A DNA stretch of 64,000 nucleotides from Lunularia cruciata (taxonomy: Eukaryota; Streptophyta; Marchantiopsida; Lunulariales; Lunulariaceae): positions 53,334,333-53,398,332 of the forward strand of contig OX419756.1 of the NCBI GenBank assembly GCA_948567375.1, in the 5' to 3' direction. The notes beneath the pieces were generated by a model. The model was given only the letters and a program-made list of their open reading frames with translations. It searched no databases and was not told the origin of the DNA. Below are positions 22,832-35,199 of the stretch, in pieces (positions within the stretch are counted from its first letter, which is position 1; each line of letters begins with the position of its first letter). Made by a program: the position numbers and the translations under genes.

Positions 22832-23860
22832 CATCCCGAAGTCAAGTGGGAACATGGAGAGACTTTGGACCCAAAGCCAAAAGCAAAGACGGTTAAATTG
22901 GGAGGAGTTCCCCAATATGATATTGTAGCAGATCTGGCCACCACAAATGCCAATGTTACATTCAAGCAATTGTGGGAAGATAACAAGCTGTACAAGAGAT
23001 AGCTGAATTTGGCCCTCAAGAAGGTGAGGTCGATGTCAAAGAAGGACCTGCCTGCTATTTATCGTATTAAACAAGAAGATTTGGGATCTCCCAAGGTAGA
23101 CGCGGAGATTGCAAGGTGCATGATCACATCGATACCCATTGACTCTGGGTCCGGTGTAAATGTCATGACCAAAGATACTGCAAATCGACTCGGGTATCAC
23201 ACTCGGGTATCACACGTTTGAACCAACATCCCGAGTGTTGAAGTTTGCAGACCAAACCAGGAGACGGCCATTGGGCATGCTGTCAAACATTACCACGATC
23301 ATTGGAGGGGTACCCTTCAAGTTGAATTACATCGTGTTGCGACCAGTGACAAAAACTTGTTACCCTTTGTTGATCGGCAGACCCTGGTTGTACAGTGCCC
23401 AAGTTGTGGTGGATTGGCATCAACAGAAGTTAAGATTCAAGGACATTTCGTCCAAAGATTAGAAGCTGGTGACTGTGAGTTGGACGAAGGTTCCCCATCT
23501 TGAGGAAACAAGTTTGTCAGAAGAGGAGGACGAATCCGAAGACTCATTGTCTTTGTCCTCAGACGAATCCGAAGATGAAGTCCAAGTTAATTACTTGGAA
23601 TGCTACGAGGTGGATGTTGAAGACAAAGATCCATATGACCTTGCCTTGGGTGAACCTGACTTGGAGGAAGGGGGTTTGATGGCCACTCGCCTCGGGTTAA
23701 GCCGAGTAAGCCACGTTGAAGGAGTCATCAACCCCGACGACTATCAAGATGTTTTATTAACTGAAGGAAAAATTTTAAAAATCTCAAAGACAGTTACTTT
23801 GGAGGAGTTGGCAGGATACACTGCCCTGTTTATAGAATTACAGGATGTATTTGCCTAGTC
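22832..23860 (+). pseudogene. Protease region of the full family C element
   Basis: The retropepsin active-site block IPIDSGSGVNVM is near 23137-23172, and the end-of-domain block PLLIGRPWLYSAQVVVDW near 23362-23420. An acidic linker (SEEEDESEDSLS and following) leads to reverse transcriptase. Broken. Confidence 0.85.
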
Positions 23861-25200
23861 GATTGATCAAATGCCGGGTATTCCACGAGAATTCGGAGAA
23901 CACCGGATTGATCTGATTGAAGGTGCAATTCCGGTTCGGCAGCAACAATACCATCTGAACCCAAAGTACTCACTTTTGGTGAAAGATGAAATCAATAAGT
24001 ACTTAGGGGCTGGAATCATCTTCCCTGTCTTAAGCAGTGAATGAGTCTCCCCCATTGTCATTGTCCCAAAGAAGAAAATAGGGAAGATCCGAGTGTGCCA
24101 AGACTTTCGGAAGTTGAACGCAATCACAAGGAAAGATCATCATCCCTTGCCTTTTACCGATACAATTTTAGATCAGGTAGCTGGACATCCTTGTTATAGT
24201 TTTCACTTGGATTTTCAAGGTACAATCAAGTATCCATTCAAGAAGAAGACAAGGATAAAACTACATTCACGACCAATTGGGGCACTTTTGCTTACAATCA
24301 AATGCCCTTTGGGTTGTGTAATGCTCCCTCTACTTTCCAGCGGATGATGAATTCCATCTTCAAAGATTTCATGCGCAAATTTGTGGAAGTTTTTATTGAT
24401 GACTTTTGTGTGTTTGGGCGAAGAGATGTACATTTAGATTACCTTTGCCAAAAGTTTGAAAGGAGTCATTTTGCCAGCTTGTCATTACACCCGGAGAAAT
24501 GCTTCTTCGCAATGAAGGAGGGAATACTTCTGGGGCATCGGGTGTCAAGCCAAGGTATTGAAGTCAATGTCGAGAAGGTCAAGATAATCACAGCTTTGGA
24601 ATCCCTGAAGAAAATTTGGGAGCTGAGAGCCTTCTTGGGACATGTTGGATATTACAGATGCTTTGTGTCAAACTATGCATTGCTTGCTGCACCACTTTCA
24701 AAGCTTCTGAAGAAATCCGAAGACTATCTGTGGGAAGCAAATCAAGAAGAAGCTTTTAAGGTGTTGAAGAAGAAACTGGTTGAAGCACCAGTCATGAGGG
24801 CCCCAAATTGGGACGTCCCTTTTCATGTATATGTGGACACTTTGTCCATGGCCATCGGAGTTGTCTTAAGTCAGAAGGACGAGAAGAAGAAGGACTACCC
24901 GGTGTATTATGCCAGCCGACAACTTTCAGTTTCTGAAAAAAAACTATTCAACGACTGAAAGAGAAGCACTCAGAATGGTGTATGCCTGTAAGAAATTTTG
25001 TCATTATTTGTTGGGGTATGAGTTTGTCTTCTATGTGGACCATTATGCATTGCAACATTTGGTCAAGAAGGCAGATTTATCGAGACGAATTGCAAGATGG
25101 ATCTTGTTATTACAAGAGTTCACGTATACTGTACAAGTAAGGAAGGGAGCTTCGCATTCGAATGTGGACTTCCTGTCCAGGTTAGAAACTCAAGACCAGG
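23861..25200 (+). pseudogene. Reverse transcriptase and RNase H of the full family C element
   Basis: Readable blocks are VCQDFRKLNAITRKDHHPLP near 24096, MPFGLCNAPSTFQRMM at 24302, VEVFIDDFCVFG (catalytic Asp-Asp) near 24386, and LGHRVSSQGIEV near 24531. RNase H follows: VPFHVYVDTLSMAIG near 24818, YYASRQLS near 24904, TEREALRMVYACKKF near 24955 and the end block HSNVDFLSRL near 25156. There is no second, archaeal-type RNase H. A few breaks. Confidence 0.9.
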
Positions 25201-27265
25201 AGTGGGAAATAGATAATTGGTTCCCTGACGAAGAGTTGTATCACTTATCAGCAATGCGAAGTACAAGGTATGCAGCTGAATATAATTATCTGAATACTCT
25301 CCATTGTCATGAGGGGATGGACCCGGAACAGCGGGCAGTCTTTCTCAGGAAAATGGGGCCGTACCAGCTTAAACACAACATTTTATTTAAGATGGGCGAA
25401 GACAAAGTACTTTGTCGATGCTTAGAGTCATATGAAGTAGGAGGAGTAATTGAATATTTACACCCCAAAGCATCGGAAGGACACTATGCTCTGAAGAATA
25501 TTGTAAAGAAAATTCTTTTGGCAGGGTATTGGTGGCCTACAATGTACAAAGATGTACATGCTCATATCCAAAGCTGTGATGCTTGTCAGAGAACGGGGAA
25601 ACCGATGACTACTTCTCAATGGCCTTTGAGACCAATTTTGCCTTTGGCCCCATTTGAGAAATGGGGGATTGATTTTGTGGGTCCCATTCAACCAGTGACC
25701 TGAGTCACAAGAAAGCAATACATTTTGGTTTGCACTGACTATGCTACCAAGATGGTCAAAGCGGAAGCAACTCGTAGACATGATGCTGAAACTGGCGGAA
25801 TTCTTCTTTTGAAACATCATCTCCCGATATGGGTGTCATGTGGAATTGGTCAGTGACCAAGGAACACATTTTTTGAACTTTGTAATGGAGGCGTTAACCA
25901 AGTACTTTCAGATTAAACATCGGAAGATGACTCCTTATAACCCAAAAGCAAATGGCTTAACGGAAAAAGCGAATGGGTTACTTTGTAAAATTTTGAATAA
26001 GGTGACTGTCAATTATGCATATGATTGGGATACGAAATTACCAGCCACGTTGTGGGCATATCAAAGGACAGAGAAGATTACAACCAAACAAACTCCATAC
26101 TTCTTGACATATGGCTTGCATCCCATACTGCCAGTTGAATTTGAAGTGCCGATATATCGGGTTTTGTGTTGTGAGCCGGCCTGTCTCTCACTCAGGATGA
26201 ACCTCTGATGGCTATTATGGTAGCGCACCATGGACTAAGAAGGCAAGGAATCTCAACTCCATCATACTCCTCCAAGGCTAACACTCCAAGACTCAAGACA
26301 TTGCTCACTAGAGAACTCATGAGAGAGAGATAGTTGCAAATGAAAGGATGATGAGTACCTCCTCACCCCTTGTTTATATACTTGTGAAATAGTTACGTAC
26401 CAAAGTTACTAAATACCGTAGTAACTCAAGTTACTAGACTAAAAGTCAAGTAAAGTTAAAAAGTAGAAAGGAATATCCATTCACATGGGCATATTCCCCT
26501 AAGCATGTGGTCTTATCTTGACCCAACCACTAAAGCAAGGATTCCTTCACATGGGCTGTCCTTGGACTAAAGAAGAATCCAAAACAAAAAGGCTTGCGGG
26601 CCCAAGAGATCTCAACTCTTTCCCCAAAGCCAAACACCTAGGAATAATACCAAGTCAACACACTAAAATCCAAAATAGTGGTGCTCATCTTTTCTACTTC
26701 CTCTAAAGTAAGGTCCCATCTATCTTAGCTATGACTAACTTTAGCTAACCATGACTAATATAGAACCATCCTTTATCTCTATATAAATAATATCTCTTAA
26801 GTACTTGTAATACCAAGCTAAATATCACAATACCACACACATGCACAAATGGGTGTTACAGTGCAAAGAACAAATGTCGGAAGAAGAAAGTCAGGATCTT
26901 CGGATTCATCAACTGATGTGGTTAGAAGAGAAAAGAGACGATGCAATGCAAACCACAAAAGAAGTACAAGCACAGAGGAAAGTCAGGCATGATAAGAGAA
27001 TCAAGCCTGTGACTGTATGAGAAGGAGATTTGGTTTTGTTATATGATAATTGCCGAATATTTTTTCCAGGCAAGTTGCATTTGAGATGGATGGATCCCCA
27101 TCGAGTTCTTTATCTTTACAAAAATGGATCCATGCAGCTCGTCGACTTGGAAGGTAATCCTTTTGCCACTCAAGTAAATGGGTGGAGAGTTTGGCGATAT
27201 TGGACCATAGACTCGGAAGTTTCTAAGACACCCGAGGTCTATGTTTGCGGGGATGCTCACATTTG
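25201..27265 (+). pseudogene. Integrase of the full family C element, split by B3
   Basis: The HHCC finger region ends in CDACQRTGK near 25580. The core has FEKWGIDFVGPIQP near 25660, LVSDQGTHFLN near 25842 and TPYNPKANGLTEKANG near 25930 (D, D, E positions). After the B3 insertion the C-terminal part resumes (GKLHLRWMDPHRVLYLY near 27070, then VNGWRVWRYW), ending just before the purine tract at 27265-27275. No chromodomain follows. Few breaks besides the insertion. Confidence 0.9.
26170..26860 (-). mobile_element. Family B solo LTR, copy B3
   Basis: A 691 bp reverse-complement B LTR (TGTGAGCCGG...GTGTTACA) in the integrase of the C element. The flanks GTGT/GTGC form a 4 bp duplication with one mismatch. 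It is nearly identical to B4, so it is recent relative to its host. Confidence 0.88.
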
Positions 27266-27828
27266 AGGGAGGGGGTATGTAGTGCCCACATTTTTATTTT
27301 TTTTCAGAATAAAGGAGAAGAAGTGTATAGAGAAGTTGGATTGCACCTGTATGGCCAAAGAAGACGAAGAAAAGAGTCTTCGGGATGAAACCCAAAGTAA
27401 AGTGACTTTGGGTCATAAGGCGAAGTAGTCGGAAATGCCCTATCAGCATACAACCCGAAGTAAATTGTCTTTGGATCGGGGGGAGCTCAACTCGAGGCGA
27501 AGACAGTTTAACAACCTTTCGTCGGGGCAAGAAATTCAAGAAGGGACCGTTTGAAAACTGGCAGCTCATACGCGTGAAGGTTGATTGACAGTGACAGGCG
27601 CATGTTGAAGGGGTGATTTCTCGGTAGGAACTCAAAGTGACGGAAGACAAAGAAGCACAACTCTATAAAAATTGAAACTGTAACGATGAAATGTCAAGCA
27701 ATTTTCCTTCACCATTGAGGAGTCATCTTGCAAGTGATCGGGGAAAGGGAAATAGAGTTGGACTCGTGTTAGTGCACAAGGGAGAAGTCGCAAGAGTGAA
27801 ATTGAGAGAAAGTTAGAAAGTAGAAGAG

Positions 27829-30800
27829 ATGGGAGGAGGGAAGAAGAACTCCGAATTCGCAGTGAGAAATCATGCAATTCAAAGATTAGATATGATAGCG
27901 AGGATCAAAGTCTTGAGCCGACTTTGGATCACCTTTCTGGCATGGAACTGGAACGTAAGTTTTCCAAGATTCATGACAGAAATCATTGAGAGTAAGTGTC
28001 TCGATGGACCCGAGGAAGAAGGGAAGAGAGGAAATCCGGCTTGCTGGACAGAGTCGGATTGGAGACTCGTACTCGGGAAGGAGGCAGGCTCGGAGCAGGG
28101 AGCCATGCTTTTGGGGAAAGGAGAGATAGCCCAAGAGACTCAGGAGGTGAGAGATGCCTTCTCTTTGAAAAGAACAAAGAATGGGTACAAAGTTGAGAGT
28201 TACAAGGATCTAGTGAAGAGAGGGATCGTGAGTGCTCTCATGGCGATCTTGAAGCCGGAGAGAACAACTTATGTGATGAAACACCAAGCGGTGTTCTTCC
28301 ATAAGTTGTTTGTAGGAGAACCAATCAATTGGGCGAGGTGTTTTCACGGAAGAACAAGGTAGATGGTGTGGAATTTGTAGGATAAGTTGCCTCCACACTA
28401 CATTGTGCCATTTGCAACACACTTCTACCTTGGGCTCAATTTGCTGAACTCGGCGGAGCGGACTTGGATGGTGTCGCACTTCCATCTTGATGTGCAAAAG
28501 GAGGTCGATGTCGAGGAGCAGCAATACATTCTCCAAATCCGGAGCACAGACGACTACTACGCGAAGACAAGGAAGAACGTGGAGGTCGCAGTGAGTACCC
28601 CGACAAAGAAGAGGAGTCGGCAAGGAGAAGCCGAAGAAAGCAGGAAACCTTGGAAGATGCAGAGAAGTAACCCGAGGTGAGGAATGGTGGTAATTGAGTC
28701 AGAAGATGAAGACTCAGAAGGCAAGGCCGAGCTCAAAACAAAGGACTCAGAACATGAGGAGGAACTGTGAGCCGGCCTGTCTCTCACTCAGGATGAACCT
28801 CTGATGGCTATTATGGTAGCGCACCATGGACTAAGAAGGCAAGGAACCCCAACTCCATCATACTCCTCCAAGGCTAACACTCCAAGACTCAAGACATTGC
28901 TCACTAGAGAACTCAATGAGAGAGAGATAGTTGCAAATGAAAGGATGATGAGTACCTCCTCACTCCTTGTTTATATACTTGTGAAATAGTTACGTACCAA
29001 AGTTACTAATTACCATAGTAACTCAAGTTACTAGACTAAAAGTCAAGTAAAGTCAAAAAGTAGAAAGGAATATCCATTCACATGGGCATATTCCCCTTAT
29101 CTTGACCCAACCACTAAAGCAAGGATTCCTTCACATGGGCTATCCTTGGACTAAAGAAGAATCCAAAACAAAAAGGCTTGCGGCCCCAAGAGTTCTCAAC
29201 TCTTTCCCCAAAGCCAAACACCTAGGAATAATACCAAGTCAACACACTAAAATCCAAAATAGTGGTGCTCATCTTTTCTACTTCCTCTAAAGTAAGGTCC
29301 CATCTATCTTAGCTATGACTAACTTTAGCTAACCATGACTAATATAGAACCATCCTTTATCTCTATATAAATAATATCTCTTAAGTACTTGTAATACCAA
29401 GCTAAATATCACAATACCACACACATGCACAAATGGGTGTTACAGAACCTAAGCTGACACTGCAGAAGCAGAGATACAAGCAGTGATAGTGAAGAAGGTG
29501 GAGTGAAAACATTGGTGCCAGCGGCAGACAAATACAAAGAAAATGTGCAAGCCGAATTAGAAGCCAAAGACAACACAGCGCTGGAGGACAAAGTACCGTT
29601 GCTAGAGGATAAGAAGATCGCAATACAATGAGGAGTTCGCTCGTGACGTAAGGCAAAGTGTGAAGCGGGGCCGAGTAGAGTGAAGAAAGAGGTAGAAGAA
29701 AGCTTGGGCAGTGAAGCATCAATCCCGATATGAAGACTCCAAAGAAGAAGGTGAGTATCAAGAGAACACAAGGAGAGAAGAGAGACCACTCCGTGAGAGG
29801 AAGTAGTTGCCAGTGATGGAGTGGAGTACCTGCAAGAGGTAGTGTGCCCATTGTTGGTGAAGTTGGAGCATAAGAAGAAGGAGATGCAGTCGACTTGTCC
29901 AGAGGTAAAGACTGTATTGTAGGTGGTAGTGAGATTAGAAGCAGAAAACGTGGAGTTGAAGAGGAGTGTAACCCGAGGTGAGGAGGAGAGAGAAGTACTG
30001 TGAGCTGAGGCAATAGAGAGAAGTCAGGTAATTGAAGACTTGAAGAAAGAAGTGAGCTATCAAGAGGATCTTGCGAGGAAGAGTGACATAGCAAGAGAGA
30101 GACAGGTAACTGAATTCAAAATCTTGAAGCAGCAGTTTGCTGATTCAAGAGTAGAACTTATCCATGCTATGGCGAGGGTAGCAGCAAAGGATCAAGAGCT
30201 CAATAGAGTGATGGAGAGTATGAGGAGAAGAAGCAACTCTGGCAACGAGAGTTGGCTGCACGGTATAGAGAAGAAGAGAGATTGCGAGAGTTACTTCGTT
30301 ATCAGGAAGAGAAGATTGAACAGAAGGAAAAGGAGAAGGAAACGGTGAAAGCCAAATTCGAGGCAGAGTTGGCAATGTACCGAGAGGAATGGCTTGTAGA
30401 TCGGGAACAAGAAAGGAAGACAAGATTTGAGCCATTGAAGGAGATAGTCCTCAGGGTGAACGCGATGTTAAGTACAAAAGCTAGCTTTCGGATTGAAGAA
30501 GCACGACTGCACGAGTTGAAGTTGTTGGTGCAGGAGACAAGGCGCAGACAAGCAAAAGATACAGAGATGAATGCCTTGTTGATCAAATTAAGAACTCATG
30601 TAGACAAAAAGGTTTAAGAGGTAGAGGATAACATTTCAATTAGATTAGACTTAGTGAAAATAGAGCTAGAAAAACTTCGGAAGGATGTTAGAGCAAAACC
30701 CGAAGTAGATAACATAGGAGTCCAAATGTCTTCAAGTTGCCATCAGAGACATTAGAGAAGAGTGGGTCGGGAGATAAGGAGTTAGATAGATTACCCACTA

Positions 30801-30946
30801 GTGGAATTTCAGATCGAGAAAGAGAATTGTTGGATCTGGTAGAAGAAGTAGGAGATCTGATACCCGAGGACAGAGTAGTAGGAAGTAAAATTACTTCCAG
30901 TTCGGGTTTGAAAGCCGAAGAAGAAGTAGACATTGGATCGGATTAG
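27829..30946 (+). pseudogene. U3-encoded coiled-coil protein, 3' LTR copy, split by B4
   Basis: Same layout as the 5' LTR copy: TATAAAAAT at 27664-27672, ATG at 27829 (MGGGKKNSEF), blocks WTESDWRLVLGKEAG and YKVESYKDLVKRG, a 177-codon open stretch to 28362, then a basic and acidic part. After the B4 insertion a coiled coil rich in Glu/Lys/Arg runs to about 30720, with an acidic tail ending near 30946. Without the insertion the region is about 2.4 kb, or about 800 codons. No known family recognised; nuclear or chromatin roles would be pure guesswork. Broken a handful of times. Confidence 0.7.
28766..29444 (-). mobile_element. Family B solo LTR, copy B4
   Basis: A 679 bp B LTR flanked by a perfect 4 bp duplication GAAC (28762-28765 and 29445-29448). 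The uninterrupted 5' LTR has GAAC once at the matching place (near 18161). It lies in the acidic part of the U3 gene. Confidence 0.92.
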
Positions 30947-31740
30947 TAACAGATTTGAGATTTGAAGAGGCAGATATGAAGAGGTGCATTGTCATTTTGG
31001 ATCTGCAAGTTAGAACAGTTGTTGTAGAACGGTATAGTTGTTAGAACGGTCGATTGCTTCACTATTTAAAAGTGACATTTGCAGTTAGATGTTGTTCAGT
31101 GCTCATAATTTTTGAGAATAGATCAAGCAAAGTGCTGTGAAGCAATGCTCGTCGCTTGAGCTTGATTCCAAGTATCAACTTTGCAATTATGTTTGTGAGT
31201 GTTTGGAGAAATTCAAAGGGCAAGTCAGTGTGCTTGTGGGATGTTGGATTCCACAGCCTTGATCTTCATTCCGTGTGTTTGATCTTGAGTGAAGTGCAAT
31301 CGAAGCAATGCCTTGACAGATCTGAGAGGAATTGTAGTGTTGGTAGTATTCTGCATTTGTGAGTGCAATGCAAAGTTGATGTCAAGCAATTTTGATCGAG
31401 GAAGTTGTACCTTTAGTGGAGGGGTGGAACACAATTCTGAGGTGAAGTTGTTTTGCAGTGGAGTGCCATTTTTGGGAGAGCCTGAATCATCACAATCAAG
31501 ATTGTTTGGAAAGAATTGAAGGATTTGTGATTAAGGAGTGTGAATTCGTGACAAGACTGTGAGTCACTGCTTGTTACTCTCTTCTGGGTGTGGTTTCTAC
31601 CTAAGAGATTAAAGACACAACCAAGAAGAACTACATGTTACTGTTTGACTTTGTATTTGGACATTTCTGACTTGTATCTCTGCGGGAACGAAGTTTACTT
31701 ACCCGATTACCGCAAAAGTGATATTTGCCGGGTTCTCACA

Positions 31741-32968
31741 CTTAGACTCCTTCATCAAGTTCAATCTGAAGTAGAAATGGGCAGCAAACGGCATTAGATA
31801 ATGAAATGCATCTTGTTGTCTCCAACATCACACCATCTTCCATGTTCTTTGTTGAAAACACTTTGCCCTATTTACTGGTGCACTTGCAAACATCTAGTGG
31901 AAGAAGACCGCCTGATGATTCATCACATAAGTCGTGCAATTGGGCTTAAAAAGTGCCATCATTGCCCCAAAAATGCTTTGCCTGACTGGGTCTTGATAGG
32001 TATCCACCTTGTACCTATTCTTTGTGCGCGGTGATGTAAAGGAATTTTGAATCTCATCCGTCTCCTCCGCAAACTCTCCTTTTCCAAGAAAGGTAGCCGT
32101 AGTTTCTTCACGGGCCTCTCTCCCCAACACCAATCTCCAATCCGCCTCTGTCCATCAAGCCAGATTGCCTCTCTTTCATTCACCCTCAGGTCCTTCCTTA
32201 CAATCACTTGAGGCTACTTCAGCCATGAACCCTAGAAAGCCCAAATTCCAGTTCCATGTTAGAAAAGTAATCCAAAGTCTACTTAGGATTTCAATTTGAG
32301 CTATCATATCTAATCTTCAAATCATTGGATTTCTTACTATGAGCGAAGGACTCTTATTCTCACCCTTCTTTGGCATTATGTGATCTCTAGTGCATGGTAA
32401 TTGAAAGAGGATTATACCGTCCCCTAGTCTCAAAATCCTCACTCCTTCAACCTTGATAAACATCAAACACTCAATCGGCTTCTCTACAGGCACTCCTTTG
32501 GATCGACTACTCATTGGCGTAGGATACTTGCATGACATTTCACAATCTCCTTGAGGAAGTCCTAAATTTATAGTTCCTTGTTGATCAGCCATTCCTTTGC
32601 TACTTGTCACTAAAACGCACCCTTTCTGCATGACTTCCTCTTGGCATTATACAAGTTAAGTGGTTTGTGCCTTGTCCGCCATCTTTTTGCCTGTACTTTC
32701 TTCATTTGCCTCTACAAAGAGAAGTCATTATGTTGTCTTTGCTTTGGGTCGATCACCTCGAGATGAAGTCCCCTTACTTTGGGCCTCTCTTGGCCGGTTC
32801 TGATCTAAGTACTTTGTTTTGGACTCAGAGTTACGTTTGTTCAGGTTTCAACCCAAAGTCATGCTTCTTTGCCTTCTACTGCCATTTGGGTTCAATACAA
32901 CTTTGTCTATACACTTCTTCTTCAAAACTGCACATAAATGATCAAAACCAAAAAATATGGGTACCAAA
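31741..32968 (-). repeat. C' LTR, segment 3: start of U3 and N-terminal part of its gene
   Basis: The first five bases (31741-31745) are the target duplication of the C element. Minus-strand remnants match the U3 protein N-terminal part (KNRYKVDTYQDPVRQ, TTYVMNHQAVFFH between 32030 and 31890). A TATAAATT box on the minus strand at 32572-32565 precedes it. The LTR start is GGTACCCATATTTTTTGG on the minus strand, ending at 32968. Confidence 0.8.
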
Positions 32969-33215
32969 TGAACCTTCTCCAAATCTGGCAAAACTCCTCC
33001 TAATCTGCAACTTTGAACCCTCTTTAAATTTGGCGAAACTCCTCAAAACTTGGCCAAGCCCCTCCAACTTGAGCCAAAATCTGCCACTTTGAACCCTCTC
33101 CAAATTTGGCAAAACTCCTCAAAATTTGGCCAAGCCCCTCCAACTCAAGCCAAAATCTGCCACTTTGAACCCTCTCCAAATTTGGCAAGACTTCTCCAAA
33201 TTTGGCCAAAATTGT
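32969..33215. repeat. 76 bp tandem array, about three units, in element M
   Basis: The block CTTTGAACCC recurs at 33011, 33087 and 33163, exactly 76 bases apart, with the flanking CTCC-AAATTTGGC-AAAACTCCTC text. Across the C' insertion it continues at 12467-12475 (CACTTTGAA), so the array belongs to element M, upstream of its gag on the minus strand. Confidence 0.8.
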
Positions 33216-35199
33216 ATTGATCTAACTGAGTGTGATTTGAGTTGTGTAAACAAACTAATTACATCATAAAAGTGAGATCAAGGGGAAATTGGGTGCAGAG
33301 CCTGAAAGTGTTGGTGGTATCTCCAAGCCTTGCTAATCATTGGTAGCTCAATCATGGTCCCAAGTTTCCCTAAGAGTGATTGTGTGCAAAAGGTCTTTGA
33401 ATTGATATAGATTTGGCAGTAAGGCATACCGTGTGTAGATGCACTGGCCAAATTTTGAGCAAAGAGAAGCAATTTTCAAGTGGAAGTTGTGATTTTGACC
33501 TCAGGACATGAAAGTAGTACAAATTTGGTGCAAGTTGAGCTCAGAAAGTGAAATTGAAGGTAGAGTTGGGAACATCATTGTAAATTTGTGATTTGGAGAA
33601 CCTCTTCTTTTTTAGTTTGGCTCAAGTAGAGAGTTAGTGGAGGATTTGACGGTCAACCAACTTTAGGGATTTATGTCAAATTTTATGTTAGATTTTTTCT
33701 GGAGTTTATGTTACTTGAATTGTCACTCCATAATCTGCCAATAATTATGCACTAATTACAATCAAGCCACACCCACTTAGCTAAGAGAATCCAAGTGATG
33801 CTTGTTGGCCAATGTCCACGATAGCCAGGAACTCGAAGGCTCAACATCAAAGAAGTGAGCTCTCTAGAGCTGCACTTCAAAAGTATACCCTCTTGGTCTC
33901 CAATCCTAATGGTTCCATTGATGGCACATCCGATCAGTGCTAATTGATGGTGGACCCTACCATGTAGTCAATACTTTGAACACAAAATCTGACTTTTAAC
34001 AAGTAGTCTATGAGTAACTATCAAAATACTATTGGCTGTAAACACTACTACTCTAGAGTCCGAGCAATCTAGGTGCAATTCTACAAATGGTGTGACACAA
34101 TCCACTAAATAACTCAAGGTAAAATATGGAAGTTTATTGCTATATATGTTAATTTGTGAGGATTCTCTACTCATATGTCTCCTTGTAGTATAGCCTTGGC
34201 CATTACACAATAGGTTCTCCATAGCTCCAAAGAGTTGATCTTATACACCCACAACATAGAGAACTATTTTGTGCCGATGATTGCCCTTAAGGATATGTGA
34301 CAGTTAATGACCGCTCTTGCAATAAGGAGGGCCATGTCAAAATAGTAGATTTAATCTTCCAAGGTGATTACCACTATTTCATGCTCCAAATAGCTAAAAC
34401 ACACAAAAATCTTCCCTAGGATATCCTATGTTAAGTTTGGCCAAGGGAGAAAGGGATACCAAGCTGAGCATTCCTTATCCACTTGAAAAAATTGTTGTAG
34501 CCATTACTTTGACTTGGTTCATATTGATTATCCCTAGAGCATAGAATGTCACAAATAGAGGTAAGATGGTTATGTAAATTGGGTTATAGTTGGACCCATG
34601 GGTGGATGGAATCACTAGCTATAACCAATCTTGGAAGTCATGGGGATCTTGTGGGACTCGTTTCACTAGATCAAAGGAAGGAGCCATTGTAGTTCTAAGG
34701 CCCAGATTGCCATCATCTATAGGGCATAGGTTTCCAACTCCTTTATTTGTCTCATGTGTGGGGCATTTAATATTATGTCCATGGGATCTTGAGGTTTCAA
34801 GGCCTAAGATGCAATCATAAGGAATTGGAATTTCTTGTTTAGAGAGATTGCATTTTTGGCTAGCTGGTCTACCAACTCTACAACTTCAAAGCGTCAGCTA
34901 GACTCCTTCTTGATTGTCTATGTCAAAGGCCACAACTTCCTCATGCTCCACTTTGCTTTTGGATGGGAGCCATGGAAGTTCTATGGTAATTCCTTCAATC
35001 ATGATCTCTTCTCTACTTGTTTTTGATTGCAAATGCCTTCTCTTGTAGATTATCTTGTGATGTCTCCCAACTTGAGACATTGCTCCCTAGTGTTGTATGG
35101 ACTTAATTGGCTCATCAATTCTTCCAATAAATCAAGAATGGTGGCCTCTTGTTCCTCTTGGGATCTTCTTTGGTCACTAGCTCAAGTACATCAATAATA
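33216..35199 (-). other. Unassigned decayed sequence, probably 3' part of D
   Basis: Only short frames, the best being 84 codons at 34222-33968 on the minus strand. I recognise no domain, primer site or LTR end. It could be the non-coding 3' part or LTR of D, or the 5' LTR side of M. Confidence 0.3.

Larger units (their letters stand above)
16681..31740 (+). mobile_element. Full-length family C element (Ty3/Gypsy, non-chromovirus) with ~3.7 kb LTRs
   Basis: Both LTRs, primer site, gag, protease, reverse transcriptase, RNase H, integrase and purine tract are present, flanked by a perfect 5 bp duplication CTTAG (16676-16680 and 31741-31745). No chromodomain is seen. The Asp-tRNA-like primer site and integrase type suggest the OTA group (Athila/Tat side); the exact lineage is unsure. 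The LTRs differ at about 20 of 195 positions in the stretch I compared, nearly all transitions, so it is old. Gag-pol is broken, perhaps ten breaks. Two B solo LTRs lie inside it, and it sits inside C'. Confidence 0.93.
27278..31740 (+). repeat. 3' LTR of the full family C element, carrying B4
   Basis: Starts TGTAGTGCCCACATTTT after the purine tract GAGGGAGGGGG (27265-27275) and ends GGGTTCTCACA. Its length is 4463 bp, or about 3.78 kb without the B4 insertion and its duplication. It repeats the U3 gene layout of the 5' LTR. Confidence 0.92.
12476..32968 (-). mobile_element. C' : family C solo LTR split by two later insertions
   Basis: The LTR pieces are 12476-14078, 15985-16680 and 31746-32968, about 3.5 kb in total, close to the 3.7 kb of other C LTRs. 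The flanks are TGAAT (12471-12475) and TGAAC (32969-32973), a 5 bp duplication with one mismatch. There is no internal region of its own, so it is a solo LTR. It interrupts element M. A short plus-strand C LTR and a full C element were inserted into it later. Confidence 0.85.
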
